Notes: generated by a model not told the origin, from the letters alone. 64,000 bases of DNA from Streptomyces sp. NBC_01288 (GCF_035982055.1 NZ_CP108427.1:9919001-9983000); one strand, 5' to 3'. Shown: positions 8,224 through 18,185, counted from the stretch's first letter. Numbers and translations are program-made.

Positions 8224-8703
8224 ATGCTGGACGTGCGGTTCTCCAGCGCGCTGAAGGCCATGCTCCTGCTGGGCCATGCCGAGGAGTCGGGCAGTCCCGT
8301 CCTCAGTTCGACCCAGCTCGCCAGGAGTCTGGACACGAACCCGAGCCTGGTGCGCAAGCTGATGGTGCCGTTGGTGCAGGACGGTCTCGTCGCGTCCATC
8401 AAGGGCCGCAGCGGAGGCGTCCGCCTCGGCCGGCCCGCGGACCGGATCACGCTGGAGGAGATCTACCGCTCGTCCATCGGTGACAAGCCGCTGTGGGCCC
8501 CCCGGCCGGAGGGGCCCCGGGAGTGCCTGGTCACCAACCACTCGGCCGAGTACTTCCTGAGGCTCACCGACGAGACCGAGGCGGCGGTCCTGCACGCCTT
8601 GGCGGGCCGCACCCTCGCCGACAGCCTGGACGAACTGCGCGCCATCGACCGGGCCGCCCCCACGCCCGCTCCGGAACCGCCGCTCCTCGCGCGCAGCCAC
8701 TAG
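8224..8703 (+). CDS. Rrf2-family transcriptional regulator (159 aa)
   Basis: The N-terminal winged helix reads MLDVRFSSALKAMLLLGHAEESG, then SSTQLARSLDTNPSLVRKLMVPLVQDGLVAS and GRSGGVRLGRPADRITLEEIY, the standard Rrf2 layout. Iron-sulfur members such as NsrR and IscR carry three close cysteines; here I see only one (ECLVT), so this is likely a cluster-free member sensing something else. ATG 8224 is preceded by AAGGGG about 8 bases upstream. It is divergent from the SnoaL-like gene with a perfect inverted repeat between them. Confidence 0.85.
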   Translation: MLDVRFSSALKAMLLLGHAEESGSPVLSSTQLARSLDTNPSLVRKLMVPLVQDGLVASIKGRSGGVRLGRPADRITLEEIYRSSIGDKPLWAPRPEGPRECLVTNHSAEYFLRLTDETEAAVLHALAGRTLADSLDELRAIDRAAPTPAPEPPLLARSH

Positions 8704-8720
8704 GCAGTGTCCGCAAAGTC

Positions 8721-8750
8721 CCTCCCCCACTGCCTTAAAGGCGTGGGAGG
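8721..8750. terminator. GC-rich hairpin, Streptomyces-type intergenic element
   Basis: CCTCCCCCAC, TGCC, a short TTAAA loop, GGC and GTGGGAGG form a long GC-rich stem just after the Rrf2 stop codon. Very similar hairpins are, from memory, scattered through Streptomyces genomes. There is no T-tract. It probably acts as a terminator or is a mobile-type repeat. Confidence 0.55.
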
Positions 8751-8954
8751 TGCCCCCAGCCCCGGCACGCCCTCTCGCCACACCGCACTCGGCGGCCAGC
8801 CACCCATCACCCGCGTCAACAACCCTGCGGGCCAATACACCTAGCCGCTCACCAAGTGCCGAACAAGTTTGCACTAACAAGAGGGATCGGGAGGGAGTCG
8901 GCGGCCTAGTCTCTGAGGCGGATGATCAACCCCCCTCACCCGCTAGGAGCGCAT

Positions 8955-10379
8955 GTGACGCAACTCCGGCAGCAGTCCACAAGACGCACCGCTGTCCTCC
9001 GCCGCAGCGCAGTCGTGGCCACCGTCCCCGTCGCCCTCACCGCCCTGCTCGCGGCCGCCGCACCCGCGGGCGCCACCACGATCGGTTCGGCCGGCGCGGG
9101 AGACCCGTACTTCCCGCTCTCCGGCAACGGCGGCTACCACGTCGCCCACTACGACCTGACGCTCCGCTACGACCCGACGAGCCGCCGGCTCGACGGCAAG
9201 GCGGTCCTCACCGCCCGCGCCACCGAGAAGCTCACCCGCTTCGACCTCGACTTCAAGGGCCTCAAGGTCACCGGACTCACCGTCGACCGCGCCAAGGCGG
9301 ACTTCCGCCGCGACGGGCAGGAACTCGTCGTCACCCCGCGCCGGGCCGTCCGCAAGGGGCAGCGGTTCCAGGTCACCGTCACCTACAACGGCGTCCCCCA
9401 GCAGGTCACCGACCCGGACGGCTCGGCCGACGGCTGGATCGCCACCGACGACGGCGCCTTCGTGGCCGGCGAGCCGCAGGGCGCGATGACGTGGTTCCCG
9501 GCGAACAGCCACCCCAAGGACAAGTCGTCGTACGACTTCACGATCACGGTCCCGCAGGGGCGTACCGCGGTCGCCAACGGTGTGCTCCTCGGGCAGAAGA
9601 CCGCGCACGGGAAGACCACGTTCCGCTGGCACGCGCCGGAGCCGATGGCCGCCTACCTCGCCACCGCGACGGTCGGGAAGTTCAAGGTCGAGCAGTACAC
9701 CACCCGCGACGGGGTCAAGGTGTACAACGCCGTCGACCCGCGTGAAGTCGCCGCCGCGGCGCCCGTGTTGAAGAAACTGCCCGCCGTCCTGGAGTGGGAG
9801 AGCAAGCTGTTCGGGCCGTACCCGTTCCGCTCGGCCGGGTCGATCGTCGACCACGCCCCGGACGTCGGGTACGCGCTGGAGACGCAGGGGCGGCCGATCT
9901 ACGACTCGGCGCCGGACCTCAGCACCCTCGTGCACGAGAACGCCCACCAGTGGTTCGGCGACTCCGTGTCGCTGACCTCCTGGAAGGACATCTGGCTCAA
10001 CGAGGGTTTCGCGACCTACGCGGAGTGGCTCTACAGCGAGCAGCACGGCGGCAAGACCGCCCAGCAGACCTTCGACGCGCTGTACGCCCGCAAGGCGACC
10101 GACGACCTGTGGTCGTTCCCGCCCGGCGACCCGGGCAGCGGCGCGAACATCTTCGGCACGCCGGTCTACGACCGCGGCGCCATGGCCCTGCACGAACTGC
10201 GCCTGGCCGTCGGCGACAAGACCTTCTTCGCGATCCTGCGGGCCTGGGCGGGCGCACACCGCCACGGCCACGGAACCACCGCGCAGTTCGTCAGCCTGGC
10301 GGAGCAAAAATCGGGCACAAGCCTCGATGCCCTCTTCCACACCTGGCTCTACACGAAAGGCAAGCCGACCCAGCCGTAG
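8955..10379 (+). CDS. Secreted M1-family zinc metallopeptidase (short form, 474 aa)
   Basis: An aminopeptidase-type enzyme with the zinc site HENAH (His327, Glu328, His331) and third ligand Glu350 in NEGFATYAEW, the exact HExxH-x18-E spacing of M1 peptidases. The basic N-terminus followed by AVVATVPVALTALLAAAAPAGA is a Sec signal peptide. I choose GTG 8955 because AGGAG lies 7 bases upstream; ATG 8922 has a poorly spaced site and adds residues before the signal. At 474 aa it is the short secreted form, lacking the C-terminal helical domain of PepN (about 850 aa). It probably degrades extracellular peptides. Confidence 0.88.
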   Translation: MTQLRQQSTRRTAVLRRSAVVATVPVALTALLAAAAPAGATTIGSAGAGDPYFPLSGNGGYHVAHYDLTLRYDPTSRRLDGKAVLTARATEKLTRFDLDFKGLKVTGLTVDRAKADFRRDGQELVVTPRRAVRKGQRFQVTVTYNGVPQQVTDPDGSADGWIATDDGAFVAGEPQGAMTWFPANSHPKDKSSYDFTITVPQGRTAVANGVLLGQKTAHGKTTFRWHAPEPMAAYLATATVGKFKVEQYTTRDGVKVYNAVDPREVAAAAPVLKKLPAVLEWESKLFGPYPFRSAGSIVDHAPDVGYALETQGRPIYDSAPDLSTLVHENAHQWFGDSVSLTSWKDIWLNEGFATYAEWLYSEQHGGKTAQQTFDALYARKATDDLWSFPPGDPGSGANIFGTPVYDRGAMALHELRLAVGDKTFFAILRAWAGAHRHGHGTTAQFVSLAEQKSGTSLDALFHTWLYTKGKPTQP

Positions 10380-10420
10380 GAACTGACGAGTTCCTCACAT
10401 GTGTCGGTCATCGTCGACTC

Positions 10421-11167
10421 ATGATCACTCGTATTCCCTCGGTCGTACTCGTCGCCGCATCCGTTCTCCTCACGGGATGCGGCGGCGGTGCGCTGGCGGC
10501 GACGGACCACACGTCCGCCCCCACTCCCGCCTCCTCGTCCGCGCCCTCGCCCTCGTCGGAGGTGTCCGCCGAGGCGGCTCCCCGCCAACTCCCGGGCGTG
10601 GGGCCGAAGACGCTGGCCCGAATACCCGCGGCCACCGAACAGGTCGTCCTGGTGACCGGCCGGGGCGAGGACTCGCCCCTCTCCACCCTCGCCCTGTACG
10701 AGCGCACCGACGACGGCTGGGAGCGGACCGCCAGTTGGGCCGCGCACAACGCGCTCAAGGGCTGGTCCAGCCACCACATGGCCGGTGACCTGCGCTCGCC
10801 GATCGGTGTCTATTCGCTCACCGACGCCGGCGGACTGCTCAAGGACCCCGGCACCAAGCTGTCGTACGACCAGGGGAGGGGCTTCGTCTCGCCCGGCACC
10901 GGCTTCGAGGGCGAACCACTCGCCGGGTCCTTCGACTACGTGATCGCCATCAACTACAACCGGCAGCCCGGCACTTCACCCCTCGACTGGACCCGCCCCC
11001 TCGGCTCCTCGCGCGGCGGCGGCATCTGGATCCACGTCGACCACGGCGGCCCCACCCACGGCTGCGTCAGCATCGCCGAGGACCACATGAAGGAACTCCT
11101 GCGCACCCTGGACCCGGCACGGCACCCCGTCGTCGTCATGGGCGACGCCGCCGCACTCGACCACTGA
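10421..11167 (+). CDS. L,D-transpeptidase-like (YkuD-type) lipoprotein, 248 aa
   Basis: The N-terminus MITRIPSVVLVAASVLLTGC ends in a lipobox LLTGC, followed by a Ser/Pro/Thr-rich linker. The C-terminal domain contains the region IWIHVDHGGPTHGCVSI, matching the HGC active-site motif of YkuD-type L,D-transpeptidases, with cysteine as nucleophile. Such proteins cross-link or modify peptidoglycan at the membrane surface. The sequence is divergent from canonical Ldt enzymes, and a carboxypeptidase-like or murein-binding role is possible. It stands 19 bases before the two-component system, so it may share a transcript with it. Confidence 0.78.
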   Translation: MITRIPSVVLVAASVLLTGCGGGALAATDHTSAPTPASSSAPSPSSEVSAEAAPRQLPGVGPKTLARIPAATEQVVLVTGRGEDSPLSTLALYERTDDGWERTASWAAHNALKGWSSHHMAGDLRSPIGVYSLTDAGGLLKDPGTKLSYDQGRGFVSPGTGFEGEPLAGSFDYVIAINYNRQPGTSPLDWTRPLGSSRGGGIWIHVDHGGPTHGCVSIAEDHMKELLRTLDPARHPVVVMGDAAALDH

Positions 11168-11185
11168 CGGCTTAGGATCCGCCAC

Positions 11186-11880
<695 letters not shown>

Positions 11881-11884
<4 letters not shown>

Positions 11885-13707
11885 GGCCCCGGATACCGTT
11901 GCGCAAGCGGCTGTTGGTCCGGCTGCTCGTCGCCACCGTGCTGATCGCCCTCTGTTCCGTCGGGGCGACCGCCTGGCTCGCGGTGGAGACCACCACCCGG
12001 GCCATCCAGGAGGAACAGGGCCAGGACCTCGCGGACGACATGCGCATCCTCGCGCAGCTCAGCGGTTACGCGGCGACCCACCCCGAGTGGAAGGGCGTCG
12101 CGCCCACCGTCCGCGCCCTGTCGAAGAAGATGGGCCGCCGCATCGCCCTCACGACCACCGACCGCGTCCTCATCGCCGACTCCGCACCACACGGCACCTC
12201 CCTGCCGCCCCGGGCCGCCGCGAGCGTCGACCCCCTGCACACCGACACGTACACGGAACCCGGCGCACAGCTCAGCGGCCTCGACCCCCGGGTCGTCGGA
12301 CCGTACCGGCTGACCGCGAAGGAGCGGGTCCGGCTGGCGAAGCTGGCCAAGGACCGTCAGGCGTGCTTCAAACAGAGCGGAATCGACACGACCATCACGA
12401 TGACGCCGAGCGGCCGTCCCGTTCTCACCGACGCGGACGGCAACGACGCCAATGGTTCCGTGCCGGAGCCGTGCGCCGACGGGAGGCTCAACACCCCGAC
12501 CACCACCGAGAGCAAGGCGTTGAAGAGCCTGATCGTGCGCGCCCAGCCCTGCCTGACGCAGGGAGGCGTGAGCTTCAAGGTCCCGTACTTCGGCGTCGAC
12601 GTCTTCGACAAGAGCCTCGGCTCCCGCTACGTCACGGGCGAGTACACCAAGCTGGGCTCCGCGGCCGCCATCCGAACGGCGGAGGCCTGCACCGACAGCG
12701 CCCGCCGCGCCCAACTCGACCCCTACGTAGCGCCGGTGGCCGAACTCTTCCTGGGCGGCGGGGACACCACCGCACCCCGCTTCGCCGTCTCTCCGGCGAA
12801 CAAGGCCAAGGTCGTCGGCGCGGCGGCGGCCGTACTGGCGCTCACGGTCCTGGTGACGGCGGTCGTCGCCACGAGACTCGTACGACCCCTGCGCGCGCTG
12901 ACCGAAGCGGCCCAGCAGCCACCGGAGTTGCATGTCCGGGTACCGGTGAGGACGAGGGACGAGACCGGCATCCTGGCCGAGGCGTTCAACGACCTCACCG
13001 AACGCCGGGAACGCATGGAGGCCCAGCGCAAGGCCATGGTCAGCGACATCGCCCATGAACTGCGCAGCCCCCTCACCAACATCCGCGGCTGGCTGGAGGT
13101 CACCCGCGACGGCTTCGTCGAACCCGACCCGGCCCTGCTCGGCTCCCTGCACGAGGAGGCCATGGTCCTCCAGCGGGTCATCGACGACCTCCAGGACCTC
13201 GCCGCCGCCGACGCCGGCACCCTGCGCCTGCACCGCGAACCCGTGCGCGTCGAGGACCTCGTCGACCAGGTCGTCGCCGCGTACCGCGTCTCCGCGGACA
13301 CGGCCGGGGTCGCCCTCACCGGCAAGACGGACAACTCCCTCTGGCTGGAGGCGGATCCGGTCCGCATGCGCCAGGTCCTAGGCAACCTCGTCTCCAACGC
13401 CCTGCGCCACACCCCGGCCGACGGCACCGTCACCGTGACCGCGTGGCGCGACGGCGACGACATCGTCCTGACCGTCGCCGACACCGGCGTCGGCATCGCG
13501 CCCGAGAGCCTCCCGCACGTCTTCGAACGCTTCTGGCGCGCCGACCAGTCCCGCAGCCGCCGCACCGGAGGCAGCGGCCTGGGCCTGTCCATCGTCCGCG
13601 ACCTCGTCGCCGCCCACGACGGCACGGTCGAGGCGACGAGCGAACCCGGCGCGGGGTCCGTGTTCACGCTGCGCCTGCCCAACTCCTCGGCGCCGGAAGG
13701 GGATTAG
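11881..13707 (+). CDS. Sensor histidine kinase with large Cys-bearing extracellular domain (608 aa)
   Basis: Layout: transmembrane helix about residues 14-35, extracellular sensor of about 270 residues, second helix about 308-328 (VVGAAAAVLALTVLVTAVVA), HAMP, HisKA with MVSDIAHELRSPLTNIRG, and HATPase_c with NLVSNALRHTP, DTGVGIAPE and GGSGLGLSI. The sensor holds four cysteines (162, 198, 224, 270) arranged as two similar blocks, each beginning C-[FL]-x-Q-x-G and ending C-x-D, which suggests an internal duplication and disulfides. GTG 11881 overlaps the regulator stop. The stop codon lies inside the first unit of a downstream 36-bp tandem array. Confidence 0.92.
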
Positions 13708-14103
13708 CGGCTGCCCAACTCCGCGCCACTGCAAGGGGATTAGCGGCGGCTCGGCTCGTGTTCGCCGGGCTGGGGTTGGTGACGGTTCGGCTCGTGTTCG
13801 CCGGGCCGGGTTGGTGACGGCTGGACTCGCGTCCACTGGGCAGGTGTTGGTGACGGCTCGACTCGCCTCCACCGGGCGGAGATTGACGACGGCTCAACCC
13901 ATGTCCACCAGAAGGGAATTGGCGCCCGTCCAGCTCCCTGCCACTGGAGGGGGGATTCACGACCGGCCAACTTCAGGCCCACTGGAGGGGGATTCGCGTC
14001 CGACCAACCCGCGTCCAGCGGAGGAGATTGGCTCCCGTCTGACTCCCGTCCAGTGGAGGGGGATTGGCGACGTCCAACTCCCAGTCACCCGGGGGCGATC
14101 GAC
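13680..14103. repeat. Degenerate 36-bp tandem array, about 11-12 units
   Basis: A unit of the type GACGGCTCGACTCGCGTCCA followed by a CTGGNGGGNGATTGG part recurs at 35-37 base steps, with anchor words GATTAG, GTTGGT or GATTGG at 13702, 13738, 13775, 13810, 13846 and onward. It begins in the last codons of the histidine kinase and fills the space to the convergent saccharopine-dehydrogenase-like gene. Because 36 is divisible by three, several long frames run through it, but they are repeats rather than genes. Confidence 0.8.
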
Positions 14104-14144
14104 GCCCCCTCTAACTCCCCGCCGCCCCCGGTGATCGAGCGCGA

Positions 14145-15365
14145 TCACTGCTCCCGCAACCCCCACGGCGCCCCGTACGTCGTCAGCAGCTCCAGGAACG
14201 GCCCGGCCGGAAACGCCTCCGGACCCAGCACACCCGAGCCGCTCCACGCCCCCGTGGCCAGCAACTCCAGCGCGATCACCGGGTTGATCGCCGTCTGCCA
14301 GACCACGGCCTGGGAGCCGTACTCCGCCATCGACCACTGGTTGTCGACCACGTGGTACAGGTACACCTCGCGCGGCGCCCCGTCCTTCGTTCCGCGCACC
14401 CACGTGCCCGCACACGTCTTGCCGTGCATACGGTCGCCCAGCGTCGCCGGGTCGGGCAGGCAGGCGGCGACAACATCCCTCGGCGATACGGCAGTTGGAC
14501 CCGCGGCACTCAGGACCGTGACCGGCTCGGTGCGGTCCAGGCCGAGCAGGTGCAGGGTCTTCAGGGTCTCGATGAACTCGTTGCCGAGCCCGTACTTGAA
14601 GGTGACCCGCTTCGCATCGACCCAGCGCGGGACCAGCAGCACCTCCTCGTGCTCCACGTTCACGCACTCCACCGGCCCGATGCCCTCGGGGAAGTCGAAC
14701 ACCTCGGGCTCACTGAACGGTTCGGTCGTGAACCAGCCCCGGTCCGCCTCGTAGACCACCGGCGGGTTCAGGCACTCCTCGATCGTCGTCCAGATACTGA
14801 AGGAGGGGGCGAAGTCGTAGCCGTCGACGGTGAGGTTCGCCCCGTCGCGGATGCCGATCTCCTCGATCTCGTCGAAGAGTTCGTCGGCCGCGTACCGCGC
14901 GAACACGTCCGAGAGCCCCGGCTCCACACCCATCCCGACGAGCGCCAGCGCACCCGCCTTCTCCCAGTCGCCCGCGTCGGCGAACTGCGCGTCCCCGAGC
15001 TTGACCCCGCACTCCTCGTACGGCCGCTCGGGATGCGGCCGGGACAACGACATGGCCATATCAAGGTAGTTGGCCCCGGCGGCACGCGCCGCACGGAACA
15101 GGGGCAGGACGAAACGCGGGTCGGTCGCGTTGAGCAGCACATCGCACTCGTGCGCACGCAGCGCCGCTACGACCGCTTCCTCGTCGCTCGCGTCCAGCCG
15201 CTGGGCACGGAACCGGGCGCCGTCCGCCCCGAGCGCGGCGACCGCGGCCTCCGCCCGGGACAGGTCGTAGTCGGCGACCACCATCGCGTCGAAGAACGGA
15301 CGCCGGGCCGCGATCCGGGTGACCGCGGTCCCCACACCACCGGCTCCCACGAGCAGTACACGCAT
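14145..15365 (-). CDS. Saccharopine dehydrogenase-family protein (406 aa)
   Basis: The N-terminus MRVLLVGAGGVGTAVTRIAA is a Rossmann NAD(P)-binding loop. The rest fits the saccharopine dehydrogenase/LYS9-like family, with VLLNATDPRFVLPLFRAA, GANYLDMAMS and GMGVEPGLSDVFARYA. Related enzymes include saccharopine, carboxynorspermidine and homospermidine-type dehydrogenases, which oxidise or form imine-linked amino acids or amines; I cannot choose between them. It is divergent from a TetR regulator with an inverted repeat between them, so its expression is probably ligand-controlled. Confidence 0.82.
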   Translation of the reverse strand: MRVLLVGAGGVGTAVTRIAARRPFFDAMVVADYDLSRAEAAVAALGADGARFRAQRLDASDEEAVVAALRAHECDVLLNATDPRFVLPLFRAARAAGANYLDMAMSLSRPHPERPYEECGVKLGDAQFADAGDWEKAGALALVGMGVEPGLSDVFARYAADELFDEIEEIGIRDGANLTVDGYDFAPSFSIWTTIEECLNPPVVYEADRGWFTTEPFSEPEVFDFPEGIGPVECVNVEHEEVLLVPRWVDAKRVTFKYGLGNEFIETLKTLHLLGLDRTEPVTVLSAAGPTAVSPRDVVAACLPDPATLGDRMHGKTCAGTWVRGTKDGAPREVYLYHVVDNQWSMAEYGSQAVVWQTAINPVIALELLATGAWSGSGVLGPEAFPAGPFLELLTTYGAPWGLREQ

Positions 15366-15420
15366 GACAAGAACTCCTTCACTGCCGAACCACGAACGTC
15401 AGCGGGCCCTGACCGAGATA

Positions 15421-15455
15421 CAACGCCGGTCACGCGGATAAGGTCAATGGCGTTG
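15421..15455. promoter_or_regulatory. Candidate TetR operator
   Basis: CAACGCC (15421-15427) and GGCGTTG (15449-15455) are perfect 7-bp inverted arms in the 125-bp divergent region between the saccharopine-dehydrogenase-like gene and the TetR gene. The spacer is long (21 bases), so the assignment is tentative. Confidence 0.35.
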
Positions 15456-15490
15456 GCATAAGGAGCACGAGAGAGCACAGGGAGGCCGTG

Positions 15491-16198
15491 ATGCCGAAAC
15501 CGGTGGTGTCGGAGGAGAAGCGGCGACGGCGCCGCCCCACCAAGAGCGGCACGGTCCTGTCCGAGCAGTTGATCGTCGACACGGCCCTGCGCATGCTGCG
15601 CGAACACGGCAGCGCGGGCCTCACCGCCCGCCGCCTGGGTTTGGCCTTGGACGCCGACCCCAGCACGCTCTACCGCTACTTCCGAGGCATGGACGAACTG
15701 ACCCTGGCCATCGGCGACGCCCTGGTCGGGCGGGCACTCCGGGGCTGGGAACCGACGGGGGAGTGGCGGGCCGACCTGCGCGCGATCGGCCTGCGCATCC
15801 ACGCCGCGTACGTCGCCCACCCACAGGCCGCCCAACTGACGACGAGCCGAGTCACCGGCCGCCCCAACGAACTGGCCGCCGACGAGGCCGTGTTGGAGGT
15901 CCTGCGCACGGCCGGCTTCCCTCTGCCGGACACCGTGCGGATCTACCACGCGTTCATCGACCAGACCCTGGCCTTCGCCGCGTTGGACGCCGCGTCCCTG
16001 GCCCTCCCGACCGCGGCCCTCCACGCCGACGAGGCCATGTGGCGCTCGACCTACGCCCGCCTGCCCCGCACCACCCACCCCCGCATCGCCGAGGCGGCCC
16101 CGCTGCTGGCGGCCCGCATGGTCGACAGCGCGTATCCGACGGCCCTGGAGATGCTCCTGGACAGCGCAGCCGCCCAACTGAAGCCCACGCGTCCCTGA
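15491..16198 (+). CDS. TetR-family regulator (235 aa)
   Basis: The N-terminal helix-turn-helix reads IVDTALRMLREHGSAGLTARRLGLALDADPSTLYRYFRGMDEL, typical of TetR proteins. The C-terminal ligand domain is helical with no recognisable pocket residues. ATG 15491 is placed 5 bases after GGAGG; the GTG one codon upstream is too close. It is divergent from the saccharopine-dehydrogenase-like gene and probably represses it. The last codons and the stop lie inside the first copy of a 127-bp intergenic repeat, so the natural C-terminus may have been replaced by repeat sequence. Confidence 0.85.
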   Translation: MPKPVVSEEKRRRRRPTKSGTVLSEQLIVDTALRMLREHGSAGLTARRLGLALDADPSTLYRYFRGMDELTLAIGDALVGRALRGWEPTGEWRADLRAIGLRIHAAYVAHPQAAQLTTSRVTGRPNELAADEAVLEVLRTAGFPLPDTVRIYHAFIDQTLAFAALDAASLALPTAALHADEAMWRSTYARLPRTTHPRIAEAAPLLAARMVDSAYPTALEMLLDSAAAQLKPTRP

Positions 16199-16590
16199 GC
16201 AGCCCGAGCGAAATCCATTGCGATGCGGGAGCGCCCTATAGGGGTGCGGGGCTGTGTCGATATGCGGCTCCGCCGCGCGGGCGCGACCAGCGACGACGGC
16301 GCCGCACCGGGCCGCGCGTCCCCTGACCAGCCGCCACGAGGTCTGTCGCGATGCGGGAGCGCCCTATAGGGGTGCGGGGCTGTGTCGATATGTGCCTCCG
16401 CCGCGTGGGCGCGACCAGCGACGACGGCGCCACCGGACCGCGCGTCCGCTGAGCAGCCCGCACGAGGTCCTCCGCGATGCGGGAGCGCCTCATAGGGGCG
16501 CGGGGAACTGCGCGACCAGCCACGACGGCGCCGCACCAGAACAACAGCACACAGACCCCCCCGCGGCGGAGCCGCACATCGACACGACCG
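16188..16590. repeat. Cluster of three ~127-bp direct repeats with an inverted end block
   Basis: Three copies starting CGCGTCC-CTGA-CAGCC and each containing CGATGCGGGAGCGCC (at 16221, 16349 and 16475) run head to tail. The first two carry GTGTCGATATG...CTCCGCCGCG; the third instead carries GGGGCGCGGGGAACTGCGCG. Near 16562 the block GCGGCGGAGCCGCACATCGA is the reverse complement of the early GTGTCGAT-type block, so the cluster has an inverted end. It separates the convergent TetR and LysR-type genes. Related blocks recur at 47.5 kb. Confidence 0.8.
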
Positions 16591-16599
16591 ATGGCCCGC

Positions 16600-17505
16600 T
16601 CAGCCCCGCAACGCCCCCTCCGCCGCCCCCACGACCGCCCCGGCCACCCCCGCCAACGCAGGCGAGTCCAACTTCCACTGCTGCCAGTACAGCGGAACAT
16701 CGACCGACCGCGACGGCGCGAAGTTCACCAGCCGCCCGGCACCCAGCAGCGGAGCGGCCTGCATCTCCGGCACCATGCCCCACCCCAGCCCCGCGGCGAC
16801 GGCCTCGACGAACCCCTCCGAGGTCGGCACGAGATGCCGTACCGCACTCGCACCGCCCTGCCCCCGCCGCAGCCGCCGTACGAAGGAGTCCTGGAAGTCG
16901 TCCCGCCGGTCGAAGGTGATCACCGGTGCCTCGGCCAGCGCGTCCCGCAGCGGACCGGCGCCCAGATATGTCTCCCTGAACTCCGGGCTCGCCACCGGCA
17001 GATAGCGCATCCGCCCCAACGCCCGCACCGAGCAGCCCGGCACCGCGTCCGGCGACGACGTAACCGCCGCCATCACCAGGCCCTCGCGGAGCAGCGCCGC
17101 CGTATGGTCCTCGTCCTCGCGACGCAGCTCGAAGCAGACGCGGAGTTCGCGCGGGACGCGGGTGAGGGCGGGCAGGAACCAGGTGGCCAGGGAGTCGGCG
17201 TTCACGGCGACCGACACCCGGGTCGGCTCACCGGCGTCGCTCATGCCCAGCTCGGCGCGCGCGTCCCGTTCCAGGCGGGCCAGTTGGCGGGCGAAGCGCA
17301 CGACCACCTCGCCGGACTCGGTCGTCCGGACCGGTTTGGTGCGGAGCAGGAGGACCCTGCCCGTGCGCTGTTCCAGGGCCTTCACGCGCTGGCTCACCGC
17401 CGAGGGCGTCACATGCAGCGCGGAGGCCGCCGCGTCGAACGTGCCCTCGTCCACCACCGCGAGCAGCGTCCGTACCTGGTCGAGGGGAAGCTCCGAAACC
17501 ATCAC
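16600..17505 (-). CDS. lysG: LysG/ArgP-type LysR regulator (301 aa)
   Basis: The N-terminal helix-turn-helix (LDQVRTLLAVVDEGTFDAAASALHVTPSAVSQRVKALE) and the effector domain match the LysG/ArgP subfamily that controls basic amino-acid export. It is divergent from lysE, the classical arrangement, so it is expected to activate lysE when lysine or arginine is in excess. The start is GTG 17505, immediately followed by ATG; no good ribosome binding site is visible, so a leaderless or weakly translated message is possible. The 65-bp intergenic region contains an inverted repeat at 17533-17550. Confidence 0.88.
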   Translation of the reverse strand: MMVSELPLDQVRTLLAVVDEGTFDAAASALHVTPSAVSQRVKALEQRTGRVLLLRTKPVRTTESGEVVVRFARQLARLERDARAELGMSDAGEPTRVSVAVNADSLATWFLPALTRVPRELRVCFELRREDEDHTAALLREGLVMAAVTSSPDAVPGCSVRALGRMRYLPVASPEFRETYLGAGPLRDALAEAPVITFDRRDDFQDSFVRRLRRGQGGASAVRHLVPTSEGFVEAVAAGLGWGMVPEMQAAPLLGAGRLVNFAPSRSVDVPLYWQQWKLDSPALAGVAGAVVGAAEGALRG

Positions 17506-17532
17506 GAGCGCTAATGTTACGTAAGAATCTTT

Positions 17533-17550
17533 AGCTGTACTCCAGCAGCT
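17533..17550. promoter_or_regulatory. Candidate LysG binding site
   Basis: AGCTG-TACTCCAG-CAGCT, a 5-bp inverted repeat with an 8-base spacer, lies in the middle of the lysG-lysE divergent region, where LysR-type activators bind. Confidence 0.4.
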
Positions 17551-17570
17551 GGTATCCCTAGCGTCGAGGC

Positions 17571-18185
17571 GTGACCAACGCTCTCTCCGCGGCGGCCGCC
17601 GGCTTCGGCACGGGCCTCTCGCTCATCGTCGCCATCGGCGCCCAGAACGCCTTCGTCCTGCGCCAGGGCATCCGCCGTGACGCCGTCCTCGCCGTGGTCG
17701 GCATCTGCGCCCTCTCGGACGCGGTCCTCATCGCCCTGGGCGTCGGCGGGGTCGGCGCGGTCGTGGTCGCCTGGCCGGGCGCGCTGACGGCGGTCGGCCT
17801 CATCGGCGGCGCCTTCCTGCTCTGCTACGGCGTCCTCGCCGCCCGCCGGGTCTTCCGCCCCGCCGCCGCCCTGCACGCCGAGGGCGAGTCGACCGGCTCG
17901 CGCCGCCGGGCCGTCCTCACCTGTCTGGCGATGACCTGGCTCAACCCGCACGTCTACCTGGACACCGTGTTCCTGCTCGGCTCCATCGCCGCCGCCCGCG
18001 GCCCGCTGCGCTGGACCTTCGGACTCGGCGCCGTCTGCGCCAGCCTGTGCTGGTTCACCGCGCTCGGCTTCGGCGCCCGCCTGCTCAGCCGCTTCCTCGC
18101 CAAGCCCTCCGCCTGGCGGGTGCTGGACGGCCTGGTCGCCGCGACGATGATCGGTCTCGGCGCAACGCTGGTGGCCGGAGCGTGA
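17571..18185 (+). CDS. lysE: LysE-family amino-acid exporter (204 aa)
   Basis: A small membrane protein with about six hydrophobic segments and the family signature GFGTGLSLIVAIGAQNAFVLRQG near the N-terminus, plus TWLNPHVYLDTVFLLGS in the middle. It should export L-lysine and/or L-arginine across the cytoplasmic membrane. GTG 17571 has CGAGG close upstream. The partner regulator is divergent. The length is normal for LysE (about 200-235 aa). Confidence 0.92.
   Translation: MTNALSAAAAGFGTGLSLIVAIGAQNAFVLRQGIRRDAVLAVVGICALSDAVLIALGVGGVGAVVVAWPGALTAVGLIGGAFLLCYGVLAARRVFRPAAALHAEGESTGSRRRAVLTCLAMTWLNPHVYLDTVFLLGSIAAARGPLRWTFGLGAVCASLCWFTALGFGARLLSRFLAKPSAWRVLDGLVAATMIGLGATLVAGA

Noticed and set aside
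13740..14134. Several open frames in the 36-bp array on both strands
   Set aside because: They are in-frame translations of a repeat whose period is a multiple of three.
16199..16590. Possible CRISPR or insertion sequence at the repeat clusters
   Set aside because: Repeat units are about 127 bp without unique spacers, and no cas or transposase genes occur.
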